From Pseudarthrobacter sp. IC2-21 (GTDB taxonomy: Bacteria; Actinomycetota; Actinomycetes; Actinomycetales; Micrococcaceae): 64,000 bases of DNA. A program made the translations under genes and the position numbers. Where the stretch lies: assembly GCF_034048115.1 (NCBI RefSeq), contig NZ_CP139145.1, positions 3,038,001-3,102,000 on the forward strand, given 5' to 3'. The notes beneath the pieces were generated by a model that was given only the letters and a program-made list of their open reading frames with translations, was not told the DNA's origin and made no database searches. Below, in pieces: positions 1 through 7,429 of the stretch. Each line of letters starts with the position of its first letter. The first letter of the stretch is position 1.

Positions 1-93
1 GTGTCGTAACTGACCGGGAGATCCGGCCGCACGATGTCCTCCCGAAACCGACGAAGCCCTGAACAATGACTCTCCTGGGAACGGAGCTATTTC

Positions 94-1689
94 ATGTCTG
101 AGCACAGCAACACCACGTCCCGGCCCGCCGTCGGCAGCGTCCCTTTGCCGGGTTCGGAACGTCCGCCCGCCGAACGGATCCAGGCCGCGCACGGTCCCGC
201 CGATCCTTCCCGCAGGATTGAGGTGACCGTGATCCTGCGCCGTCGGGAACCGCTGACGCAGATGCCTGCCGAACCGATGTCCCGCGAGGAGCTCGCAGCC
301 GGCCATGGAGCCGCCACCGCGGATCTGCGGCTTGCCACCGACACGTTCACCCGGCTCGGAGCCGAAATCCTCGACGCCGACCCCGCCGCCCGCCGGTTGC
401 GGCTGGCCGGAACCGTCGAGCTGCTGAGCCGTATCTTCGGCACCAGCCTGGAGGAAGTGACCAGCAGTGGCCCCCATGGTCACGACGTCACCCACCGGCA
501 CCGGACCGGAAGCCTGACAATCCCGGCGGAACTGGAGGGAATCGTTACGGCGGTGCTGGGCCTTGATGACCGGCCCCAGGCGCGTGCCCAGTTCCACGCC
601 ATCCCGCTGACCGCCGCCCGCACCAGCTACACCCCGCCCGAGCTGGCACGGATCTACAACTTCCCGGCGGGCGCGGACGGCAGCGGCCAGGGCGTGGCCA
701 TCATCGAACTCGGCGGCGGCTTTGGCCAGGATGACCTGGACACCTATTTCGCAGGTCTGGGAATCACCGGACCCCGCGTCACCGCCGTTGGCGTCGACGG
801 AGCCGTCAACCATCCCGGGCAGGACCCCACCGGGGCAGACGGGGAAGTGCTGCTCGACATCGAAGTGGCCGGCGCGTTGGCCCCGAAGGCGGACATCCTG
901 GTCTACTTCGCCCCGAACACCGACGCCGGGTTCCTGGACGCCATCATCAACGCCTCCCATGCAACCCCGACGCCGGCGGCGATCAGCATCAGCTGGGGCC
1001 AGAGCGAGGATGCCTGGACCGCGCAGGCCCGGACAGCCTTTGACCAGGCCCTGGCCGACGCTTCAGCCCTTGGTATTACCGTCACAGCCGCGGCCGGGGA
1101 CAACGGAAGTAGCGACGGCGCGACGGACGGCAAAGACCACGCCGACTTCCCGGCCTCCAGCCCGCACGCGCTGGCCTGCGGCGGAACCCGCCTCGACGCG
1201 GACACGGCCACGGGAACGATCAGCTCCGAAACCGTCTGGAACGACGGGCCGCACTCAGCCACAGGAGGTGGTTACAGCGACACTTTCCCGGCCCCGGCCT
1301 GGCAAAACGGGCTGGCAGCCCGCACCCGCCGCCACAAACCGGCGCCCAGACCCGCCCCGGGGAGCCACGGCCGCGGGGTCCCGGACGTCAGCGGTGTCGC
1401 TGACCCGCAGACGGGCTACAAAGTCAGAGTGGACGGCAAGGACATGGTCATCGGCGGAACGAGCGCCGTCGCACCCCTCTGGGCTGCACTGATTGCGCTG
1501 CTTGCCCAGTCAACCAACCGGCACTTCGGGCAGATTCAGCCCCTGCTCTACAGCCGAAAGGCCGGGTTCCGTGACGTCACCTCCGGAAACAACGGCACCT
1601 ACCAGGCAGCTTCCGGCTGGGATCCGTGCACCGGTCTCGGCAGCCCCGACGGGACGGCACTGTTGGCGGCCATCACATCCGGCCACTGA
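94..1689 (+). CDS. S53 (sedolisin/kumamolisin-type) serine-carboxyl peptidase
   Basis: A 531-residue protein with a pro-kumamolisin-like activation domain (about residues 40-165) followed by an S53 catalytic domain. The catalytic set can be placed: Glu251 and Asp255 in GEVLLDIEV, oxyanion-hole Asp336 in GDNGSSDG, and nucleophile Ser457 in GGTSAVAPLW. The C-terminal DVTSGNNGT...GWDPCTGLGSP stretch resembles the family Ca2+ site. Known relatives are acid-active endopeptidases made as secreted zymogens. Here the N-terminus is hydrophilic, with no signal peptide or membrane helix visible, so export is unexplained. The ATG follows ACGGAG by 7 nt. The gene stands alone and converges on the small membrane-protein gene downstream. 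The family call is firm; the natural substrate is unknown. Confidence 0.93.
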   Translation: MSEHSNTTSRPAVGSVPLPGSERPPAERIQAAHGPADPSRRIEVTVILRRREPLTQMPAEPMSREELAAGHGAATADLRLATDTFTRLGAEILDADPAARRLRLAGTVELLSRIFGTSLEEVTSSGPHGHDVTHRHRTGSLTIPAELEGIVTAVLGLDDRPQARAQFHAIPLTAARTSYTPPELARIYNFPAGADGSGQGVAIIELGGGFGQDDLDTYFAGLGITGPRVTAVGVDGAVNHPGQDPTGADGEVLLDIEVAGALAPKADILVYFAPNTDAGFLDAIINASHATPTPAAISISWGQSEDAWTAQARTAFDQALADASALGITVTAAAGDNGSSDGATDGKDHADFPASSPHALACGGTRLDADTATGTISSETVWNDGPHSATGGGYSDTFPAPAWQNGLAARTRRHKPAPRPAPGSHGRGVPDVSGVADPQTGYKVRVDGKDMVIGGTSAVAPLWAALIALLAQSTNRHFGQIQPLLYSRKAGFRDVTSGNNGTYQAASGWDPCTGLGSPDGTALLAAITSGH

Positions 1690-1709
1690 CCGGGCAGCTT
1701 GTTCGCGGG

Positions 1710-1737
1710 GCGCCGGACCGCGGAAGCAGGCCGGCGC
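1710..1737. terminator. Weak hairpin between convergent genes
   Basis: GCGCCGG (1710-1716) can pair with CCGGCGC (1731-1737) across a 14-nt loop between the stop codons of the S53 peptidase gene and the convergent membrane-protein gene. There is no T-run, so a role as terminator is only a guess. Confidence 0.3.
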
Positions 1738-1746
1738 GGGACGGCG

Positions 1747-2130
1747 TTACCGGCCGGCGAGGTCCTCGAAGTCCACGTCTTCGTCGCCGTCGTCCCCTTC
1801 ATCAGCGGCGCCCCGGTTGAGGTAGAGGATGACGGAGCCGCCCGCGGCAGCGAGCAGCGAAATCACCAGCAGGATGATGCCGCCCACGCGGGCCCCGGAG
1901 TACAGGTCCCGGATCTGCCGGGCTTCGTCGGTGGCGTCCTGGATGTCCTTGCCGCCCACGGAATAGACAGTGGCGTTAAAGGTGTCCAGGAAGAAGATGA
2001 TCACCAGCAGGGCGATGCAGACGACGGCGATTGCGGCTCCGGCGATCAGGGCGGGGCGGGCAATCTTCACCAGGTCCGTGCGGTTGTTTCTGGGTGGTCC
2101 GGACGGCTGGGTGCCTGCACTGTCTTCCAT
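1747..2130 (-). CDS. Small two-helix membrane protein with acidic tail
   Basis: A 127-residue hypothetical protein. A basic N-terminal segment leads into a long hydrophobic helix (about residues 23-50), a soluble loop (GGKDIQDATDEARQIRDLYS) and a second helix (about 80-104). It ends in a very acidic tail containing DEGDDGDEDVDFEDL. The predicted topology is both ends inside. No enzymatic motif is seen. The start at 2130 is supported by a -10-like TAGGGT seven nt upstream (leaderless arrangement) and by the divergent methyltransferase gene; the frame stays open much further upstream but would cross that gene. I do not recognise a function; it looks like a conserved actinobacterial membrane protein. 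Confidence 0.75.
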   Translation of the reverse strand: MEDSAGTQPSGPPRNNRTDLVKIARPALIAGAAIAVVCIALLVIIFFLDTFNATVYSVGGKDIQDATDEARQIRDLYSGARVGGIILLVISLLAAAGGSVILYLNRGAADEGDDGDEDVDFEDLAGR

Positions 2131-2137
2131 AGCTTCA

Positions 2138-2143
2138 ACCCTA
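2138..2143 (-). promoter_or_regulatory. Leaderless -10 box for the small membrane-protein gene
   Basis: Reading the minus strand, TAGGGT is followed by exactly 7 nt (TGAAGCT) and then the ATG at 2130. This places the predicted transcription start at or next to the start codon. No good -35 is visible. It is back-to-back with the divergent -10 box at 2172. Confidence 0.55.
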
Positions 2144-2171
2144 GCCGGAACCGCGGCTTGGCCACCTCCAC

Positions 2172-2177
2172 TAGGCT
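2172..2177 (+). promoter_or_regulatory. Leaderless -10 box for the methyltransferase gene
   Basis: TAGGCT, then 7 nt (TGAACCC), then the ATG at 2185. There is no Shine-Dalgarno sequence, so this fits a leaderless actinobacterial promoter. The -35 is weak. Confidence 0.6.
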
Positions 2178-2184
2178 TGAACCC

Positions 2185-3423
2185 ATGTCTCAAGCACCGC
2201 AGGACCAGATTGCCCCACTCCTGACCAGCGAGGGTTGGGAGCTGTTGGCGTCCCTGGGTCCGTACCGCGAGGACGAGGCGTTCGAGCTTAATTCGACGCT
2301 CCGTAAGGCCGGGCACTCCCCCGAACTCGTCTCGGCCGTGCTCACCCAGTCCAGGCTGCGCACCAAGGCAGAGGCCAAGTTCGGCGAGTTCGCCCGCAGC
2401 ATGCTCTTCACGCAGGCCGGCCTTGAACAGGCAACCCGCCTCAACGTGGCCGCCCGGCACGCGGAACGATTCGCGCAGGCGGGAATCCGCCACGTGGCGG
2501 ACCTCGGCTGCGGCCTGGGAGCGGACGCCCTGGCCCTGGCGTCGATGGACCTCACGGTCACGGCAGTGGAGATGGACGAGACCACGGCCGCCTGCGCCAC
2601 GGTCAACCTCATCCCGTTTCCCAACGCCACGGTGGTGCATTCCGACGCCACCGCTGTTTCTTTGGACGGGATCGACGGCGTCTGGCTGGATCCCGCCCGC
2701 CGGACCACGTCCACGTCGGGGACCAAGCGGATCTGGGATCCTGAAGCGTTCTCGCCGCCGCTGTCCTTCGTGGAATCGCTCGCAGCCACCGGACGTGCGG
2801 TGGGCGTCAAAATGGGTCCCGGCATGCCGCACGACTCGGTCCCCGCCGGCTGCGAGGCGCAGTGGGTGTCCGTGGGCGGCGATGTCACCGAGGTGAGCCT
2901 CTGGTTCAATTCCGTGAGCCGGCCCGGTATTCGCCGCGCCGCCCTGCTGCTCGGGCCGCAGGGCGCAGCCGAGATCACCAGCGCCGAGGATTTCGACGGC
3001 GGCCCCACCGCCCCTGTCGGTCCGGCAGAGGGCTACCTGTACGAACCCGACGGTGCGGTGATCCGCGCCGGCCTGGTGGCCGACGTCGCGCTTGAACTCG
3101 GCGGCCACCTGCTGGACGAGCACATCGCCTACATCTGCGCCCCGGAGCTGCGGGATACACCGTTCGCCCGCGCCTACAGGGTTCTGGAGGTGATGCCCTA
3201 CAACGTCAAGGCGCTCAAGGGCTGGGTCAGGGACAACGGCATCACGGTGCTGGACATTAAAAAGCGTGGCATGTCCGTCACCCCCGAAGAAGTGCGGAAG
3301 CAGCTGCTTGCCGGCAACAAAGGCGGTCACAAGGGCGGCGGCAGGGGCGCGGCCAAAACAGCCACCCTGGTCCTGACCCGGATCGGGGAGGACCGGGTGG
3401 CCATCTCGGTGGAGCCCGTCTGA
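2185..3423 (+). CDS. Class I SAM-dependent methyltransferase with THUMP-like C-terminus
   Basis: A 412-residue protein. An N-terminal helical region (to about residue 90) precedes a Rossmann-type methyltransferase domain with the SAM-binding motif VADLGCGLGADALALASM near residue 103. A DPARR motif (VWLDPARRT) sits at the position of the catalytic DPPY-type motif. The C-terminal third (YNVKALKGWVRDNGITVLDIKKRG) resembles the THUMP-like domain found in this family, which suggests an RNA substrate by inference. A Gly/Lys-rich loop (NKGGHKGGGRG) near the end may bind nucleic acid. The ATG at 2185 was chosen because a -10 box lies 7 nt upstream; the longer open frame would overlap the divergent gene. 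The substrate is unknown. Confidence 0.85.
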   Translation: MSQAPQDQIAPLLTSEGWELLASLGPYREDEAFELNSTLRKAGHSPELVSAVLTQSRLRTKAEAKFGEFARSMLFTQAGLEQATRLNVAARHAERFAQAGIRHVADLGCGLGADALALASMDLTVTAVEMDETTAACATVNLIPFPNATVVHSDATAVSLDGIDGVWLDPARRTTSTSGTKRIWDPEAFSPPLSFVESLAATGRAVGVKMGPGMPHDSVPAGCEAQWVSVGGDVTEVSLWFNSVSRPGIRRAALLLGPQGAAEITSAEDFDGGPTAPVGPAEGYLYEPDGAVIRAGLVADVALELGGHLLDEHIAYICAPELRDTPFARAYRVLEVMPYNVKALKGWVRDNGITVLDIKKRGMSVTPEEVRKQLLAGNKGGHKGGGRGAAKTATLVLTRIGEDRVAISVEPV

Positions 3424-3430
3424 GGCTGTC

Positions 3431-4249
3431 CTACTGGGCGCGCATGAAGTCCTCGGCGGCCCGGACCTGCTCGTCGGTGGGACGCACTCCGGTGTAGAGC
3501 ACAAACTGCTCAAGCGCCTGGATGGTGGCCACCTCCGCGCCGGTGATGACCCGTTTTCCGGCGGACCGCGCGGCCTTGATCAGCGGCGTCTCGGCCGGCA
3601 GCGCCACGACGTCGAACACCACCTTGGCAGCGGCAATGGTCTCCTCCGGGAAGGACAGCGAGCCAGAGTCGGGGCCGCCTTCCATACCGATGGGGGTGAC
3701 GTTAATGATCACGTCCGCCGTGTCGCCGTCGAGCGCTGCCCGCCACTGGAAGCCGTACTGTTCGGCGAGCGCGCGCCCGGTGGTTTCATTGCGGGCGATG
3801 ACGGTGACGTCGGTGAACCCGGCGTCGCGCAGTGCGGCGACGGTGGCCTTGGCCATCCCGCCGGCGCCCTGGACCAGCACGGAATAGTCCGTGGACACGG
3901 CGTTGGTTTTCAACAGCTGTTCAATGGCGGTGTAGTCGGTGTTGTAGGCCTTGAGGTGGCCGTTCGTGTTCACGATGGTGTTGACCGAGTCGATGGCTTT
4001 GGCGGAAGGATCCAGCTCGTCCACGAGGGCCATCACGTCCTCCTTGAAGGGCATGGACACGGCGCAGCCCCGGATCCCCAGGCCGCGGACGCCGGCGATC
4101 GCCTGGGCCAGGTCCGTGGGGGCGAAAGCCTTGTAGATCCAGTTCAGGTTCAGCTGTTCGTAAAGGTGGTTGTGGAACCGGGTCCCGTTGTTGCTGGGAC
4201 GGGCCGAGAGCGAGATGCAGAGGGTCATGTCTTTATTCAGAATGGGCAC
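3431..4249 (-). CDS. Shikimate 5-dehydrogenase-like protein (SDH-L type)
   Basis: An NADP(H)-dependent shikimate dehydrogenase-family protein, 272 aa from the GTG at 4249. It resembles the HI0607-type (SDH-L) branch, which starts with an NKD...LCxSLSxRPSNxGTRFHN block, rather than classical AroE. Visible motifs are SMPFKE with the catalytic Lys, NTIVN, AYNTDY with the catalytic Asp, the dinucleotide loop VQGAGGMAKA and NVTPIGM. The in-frame ATG at 4228 is the alternative start; the GTG gives MPILNKD, which matches the family N-terminus. The frame is open to 4327, but only by reading through the palindromic repeat, which I exclude. It is convergent with the methyltransferase gene, 7 bp apart. 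The exact substrate (shikimate or quinate-like) cannot be read from the sequence. Confidence 0.88.
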   Translation of the reverse strand: MPILNKDMTLCISLSARPSNNGTRFHNHLYEQLNLNWIYKAFAPTDLAQAIAGVRGLGIRGCAVSMPFKEDVMALVDELDPSAKAIDSVNTIVNTNGHLKAYNTDYTAIEQLLKTNAVSTDYSVLVQGAGGMAKATVAALRDAGFTDVTVIARNETTGRALAEQYGFQWRAALDGDTADVIINVTPIGMEGGPDSGSLSFPEETIAAAKVVFDVVALPAETPLIKAARSAGKRVITGAEVATIQALEQFVLYTGVRPTDEQVRAAEDFMRAQ

Positions 4250-4260
4250 GTCACCATTAA

Positions 4261-4297
4261 ACGCGTTCCCCAAGTAATAAACGCGTTCCCCAAGTAA
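4261..4297. repeat. 17-bp tandem direct repeat
   Basis: ACGCGTTCCCCAAGTAA occurs at 4261-4277 and again at 4281-4297, separated by TAA, immediately upstream of the shikimate dehydrogenase-like start. The second copy runs into the long palindrome that follows. Confidence 0.85.
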
Positions 4298-4352
4298 GTA
4301 GCGCCAATTGTCGTTTTGAGCACCCAAAACGTCAGTTGGCGCTACTTAGTTG
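4294..4352. repeat. Long imperfect palindrome (REP-like element)
   Basis: The left arm, starting TAAGTAGCGCCAATTGTCG and ending TTTTG, pairs with a right arm starting CAAAACGTCAGTTGGCGC and ending TACTTA. Only about two mismatches fall over about 25 bp, and the loop (AGCACC) is short. It lies between the divergent SDH-like gene and the tail of the GH3 gene. No transposase or terminal-repeat partner is near. It looks like a non-coding interspersed palindromic repeat, and possibly a bidirectional transcription barrier. Confidence 0.75.
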
Positions 4353-4355
4353 GGG

Positions 4356-6083
4356 TTAGGGGCAGCCCGTGCCTGCCGGGAAGCTTCCGACGGCGGCAGG
4401 CAGCTTCCCGGGGGCGGCCGCGTTGCCCGCAAGTACGGCAGCCAGCGCGTCGAAGGCGCCCTGGCTCCGGCCGTAAAGGGCCACCTTCACCGGCGCGGCG
4501 GAGCCCGCCAGCGGCCACGGCGCATCAAGAGTCACGGCAATATCGCCCCCTGCGGGCCGTCCCCCGTTGCCGATGAGCGTGACCAGGGGGCCCCGGCCGA
4601 TGCTGAGCCCGGCCTTCGCGGCGGCAGCGGCGAACCGTGCCCGGTCCTGGTCCGAACCCCCGGCAATCCGGACGCCTGCGGGCGCGACGGGCCCCCCGCA
4701 CGGCCCGGACACCATGGTGATGGCGCCCGCGGACACCCGGGCTGACATGTCGCCGCTGCTGCCGGGACCGGCTCCCGGCAGCGCCCCCGGAGAGGAAGCG
4801 GTTCGGCCGCGCCAGGTCATCATCGTGGCCACCCGCGTTGCCGCCTCGTCCAGCCTTGCCGCCGGCACCCGTCCGGCGGCCACGGCAGCCACAATGGCGG
4901 CGTGCGCCTGCCCCACGTCGGCGGGCATCAGCAGCAGGTCCGCTCCGGCGGCCAAGGCAATCGGAGCAGCGGAACCGCCGGGATATTGCTTCTGGATGGC
5001 GCCCATGTTCAGGGCGTCGGTCACCGCGACACCCTTGAAGCCCATGCCGCGCAGGGTCGCGTACGTCGGTGCTGATAACGACGCCGGGACGCCGGGTTCC
5101 AGCGCAGGCACGGCGATGTGCCCCGTCATGACGATCGGCACACCGGCGGCGACGGCGGCGCGGAACGGCTTCCAGTCGCGAGCCTCGAGCTCGGCGATGG
5201 AGGCCGGCTGCACCGGGAGGGCCTGGTGCGAGTCCACGGTAACCGAGCCGTGGCCCGGGAAGTGTTTGATGACGGGCAGGACGTTGGCTGCCTGCATGCC
5301 CTGGGAGAACGCCACGGCAAGCTGCCCGGCCTGCTCCGGGTTGCCGGACATGGACCGTGCTCCGATGGTGGGATCCGCCGGCCCGATGCTGACGTCCGAA
5401 CTGGGGGCGAAGTCCAGGTTGAACCCCAGCGGCGCGAGCTCGGAAGCCATCGCCGCGCCGGCGTCCCTGGCCAGGGGCGTGCTGCCGGCGGCGCCGTAGC
5501 TCATGGGCGTGGGCCATTCCGTCAGCGGGGCGCCCAGCCGGGTCACGATCCCGCCCTCCTGGTCCACGCCAATGAGCCCGGGCCACGGCCTGCCGTCGGC
5601 GCGGGCAGCCTGTGAGAGGCGTTGGTTCACCGTGCTCATGGCAGCCGGGTTTGCCAGGCCGTTGGCGTCGAGGGGAACGTTGTCGCCCATGATGATGGAG
5701 CCGGCGAGGTGGAGGCGTTCAATGGTGGCGGCCTGGGCTGCAGGATCAGGCCCCATGTAAAGGGGCATCAGCACCTGCCCGGCCTTCTGTTCCACCGTCA
5801 TCGCCGCCACGGCAGCGGCGGCAACGTCACGGTCCCGCTGTTCCGGGCCCCACCCCAAGGGTGCCAGCTGAGGGTCAGGTGACGGCGACGCTGAAGGAGG
5901 TGCCGTCGTCGGAGGTTCCGAGGCGGAAGGGGACCCTGCAGCGGACTCCGGGCCGGATCCTGAAACTTCCGGTGCCGCGGCCGGGCCGGCGGCACAGGCA
6001 GCCAGCGCGGCCGCGGCGGCTGCCGCCATGAAGAAGAGGGTAGTTTTGTGAATACTGTCACGGGTCCGTACGAACAAAGCCAT
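4356..6083 (-). CDS. Glycoside hydrolase family 3 lipoprotein (beta-N-acetylhexosaminidase, NagZ-like)
   Basis: A 575-residue exported lipoprotein. The N-terminus has basic residues (MALFVRTRDSIHKT), a hydrophobic stretch and a lipobox (ALAACAAG), then a Pro/Ser/Ala-rich linker to about residue 75. The GH3 barrel follows. The NagZ signature KHFPGHGSVTVDSHQALPV (about residues 272-290) carries the His/Asp pair used as acid-base, and the nucleophile Asp lies in VAVTDALNMGAI (about residue 355). Family members remove N-acetylglucosamine from muropeptides or chitin oligomers. A C-terminal Ala/Gly-rich domain of about 150 residues is poorly conserved. The start at 6083 follows TAGCAT by 7 nt. It is divergent from the glutamate-cysteine ligase gene. 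Confidence 0.9.
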   Translation of the reverse strand: MALFVRTRDSIHKTTLFFMAAAAAAALAACAAGPAAAPEVSGSGPESAAGSPSASEPPTTAPPSASPSPDPQLAPLGWGPEQRDRDVAAAAVAAMTVEQKAGQVLMPLYMGPDPAAQAATIERLHLAGSIIMGDNVPLDANGLANPAAMSTVNQRLSQAARADGRPWPGLIGVDQEGGIVTRLGAPLTEWPTPMSYGAAGSTPLARDAGAAMASELAPLGFNLDFAPSSDVSIGPADPTIGARSMSGNPEQAGQLAVAFSQGMQAANVLPVIKHFPGHGSVTVDSHQALPVQPASIAELEARDWKPFRAAVAAGVPIVMTGHIAVPALEPGVPASLSAPTYATLRGMGFKGVAVTDALNMGAIQKQYPGGSAAPIALAAGADLLLMPADVGQAHAAIVAAVAAGRVPAARLDEAATRVATMMTWRGRTASSPGALPGAGPGSSGDMSARVSAGAITMVSGPCGGPVAPAGVRIAGGSDQDRARFAAAAAKAGLSIGRGPLVTLIGNGGRPAGGDIAVTLDAPWPLAGSAAPVKVALYGRSQGAFDALAAVLAGNAAAPGKLPAAVGSFPAGTGCP

Positions 6084-6111
6084 TAGGTCGATGCTACCCC
6101 TGCACTAGACT
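6083..6111 (+). promoter_or_regulatory. Candidate promoter of the glutamate-cysteine ligase gene
   Basis: TTAGGT (6083-6088) and TAGACT (6106-6111) with a 17-bp spacer, about 47 nt upstream of the TTG start. Unlike its divergent neighbour, this gene would have a short leader with a ribosome-binding site. Confidence 0.45.
6091..6096 (-). promoter_or_regulatory. Leaderless -10 box for the GH3 gene
   Basis: On the minus strand TAGCAT is followed by 7 nt (CGACCTA) and the ATG at 6083. Confidence 0.55.
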
Positions 6112-6157
6112 TGAACGCGGCGCGCGGCCACGGACAACCGAACAGTTAGGAACGCAT

Positions 6158-7309
6158 TTGAAGATTGATTTCGCTTCATCGAAGCAATCAACTCTTGGTG
6201 TGGAATGGGAGCTGGCCCTGGTCAACGGCCAGACCGGCGAACTGGCATCGGTGGCCAACGAGGTGCTCCGCGGCGTTGCAGCCAAACATCCCGAACTGAA
6301 CGAAGATGACGAGCATCCCCACATCAAGCAGGAACTGCTGCTGAACACGGTGGAACTGGTCACGGGGATCTGCGAGACCGCCGCCGAAGCCAAGGAGGAC
6401 CTCAGCAAGTCCCTGGCAGCCGTCCGCGAGATCACCGATCCCATGGGTGTTGAGGTCTTCTGCGCCGGCAGTCACCCCTTCAGCCCGCCGCAGCTGCAGC
6501 CGGTCACGGACAAGGCCCGCTACGCCAAGCTGATCGACCGGACGCAGTGGTGGGGCCGGCAGATGGTCATTTACGGCGTGCACGTCCATGTGGGCCTGGA
6601 CCGGCGCGAAAAAGCCCTGCCCGTGCTGGATGGCCTGGTTAACTACTTCCCGCATTTCCAGGCGCTCTCGGCGTCGAGCCCGTTCTGGGGCGGTGAGGAC
6701 ACCGGCTACGCCTCCCACCGCGCCCTCATGTTCCAGCAGCTTCCGACGGCGGGCCTGCCGTTCCAGTTCCGCTCCTGGGAAGAATACGAGTCCTACGTCC
6801 AGGACATGTTCACCACCGGCGTGATCGACACACTGTCCGAAATCCGCTGGGACATCCGGCCTGTCCCGAACCTGGGCACCATTGAGATGCGCATCTGCGA
6901 CGGCCTGGCCACGCTGGAGGAAGTGGGTGCCATCGCCGCCCTCACCCAGTGCCTCGTGGACGAGTTCTCCACCACCCTGGACAACGGCGGCACCATCCCC
7001 ACCATGCCGCCGTGGCACATCCAGGAAAACAAGTGGCGGGCCGCCCGCTACGGCATGGAAGCCATCATCATCCTCGACGCCGCCGGCAATGAAATGCTGG
7101 TCACCGACCACCTGATGGAAACCCTGAACCGGCTCGAGCCGGTGGCCGCCAAGCTTGGCTGCCCGGACGAACTGGCCGACGTTGAGAAGATCATCCAGCG
7201 GGGCGCCGGCTACCAGCGCCAGCGCCGCGTCGCCGCCGAGCACGGCGGGGACCTGCGGGCCGTGGTGCTGGACCTCGTGAAGCAGATGCGGAACGGCCCC
7301 ACGGCCTGA
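6158..7309 (+). CDS. YbdK-type glutamate--cysteine ligase (carboxylate-amine ligase)
   Basis: An ATP-dependent carboxylate-amine ligase of the glutamate-cysteine ligase 2 family, 383 aa, the usual length. The N-terminus STLGVEWELALV carries the conserved Glu residues that bind metal/ATP. Downstream blocks include FCAGSHPFSPP, the GVHVHVGL motif, and RWDIRPVPNLGTIEMRICDG, all typical of YbdK proteins. These form gamma-glutamylcysteine weakly in vitro, and their true substrate is often uncertain. As this organism makes mycothiol, a glutathione role is doubtful. Translation starts at TTG 6158, preceded by TTAGGAA seven nt upstream; no ATG or GTG in frame fits the conserved N-terminus. Confidence 0.88.
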   Translation: MKIDFASSKQSTLGVEWELALVNGQTGELASVANEVLRGVAAKHPELNEDDEHPHIKQELLLNTVELVTGICETAAEAKEDLSKSLAAVREITDPMGVEVFCAGSHPFSPPQLQPVTDKARYAKLIDRTQWWGRQMVIYGVHVHVGLDRREKALPVLDGLVNYFPHFQALSASSPFWGGEDTGYASHRALMFQQLPTAGLPFQFRSWEEYESYVQDMFTTGVIDTLSEIRWDIRPVPNLGTIEMRICDGLATLEEVGAIAALTQCLVDEFSTTLDNGGTIPTMPPWHIQENKWRAARYGMEAIIILDAAGNEMLVTDHLMETLNRLEPVAAKLGCPDELADVEKIIQRGAGYQRQRRVAAEHGGDLRAVVLDLVKQMRNGPTA

Positions 7310-7325
7310 CCCGGCCCTCCCGAAA

Positions 7326-7395
7326 CGGGGCACTTCGACACAGACACGCCGGCCCTCGTCGTGATGTGCGACGCCCGCACGCCCAAAGTGCCCCG
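7326..7395. repeat. Inverted repeat around GGGGCACTT
   Basis: CGGGGCACTT (7326-7335) and AAGTGCCCCG (7386-7395) form a perfect 10-bp inverted pair around a 50-nt GC-rich loop, between the ends of the convergent ligase and tsaD genes. It could be an intergenic palindromic repeat or a bidirectional terminator; there is no T-run. Confidence 0.5.
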
Positions 7396-7429
7396 CGAAG
7401 GTTCCCCTGGCTTCGAACACCAACCTGCC

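Noticed and set aside
2131..3513. Minus-strand open frame extending the small membrane-protein gene across the methyltransferase gene
   Set aside because: It lies antisense to a gene with clear methyltransferase motifs. The real start (2130) has a -10 box 7 nt upstream, and the extra sequence is Gly/Arg/His-rich without recognisable motifs.
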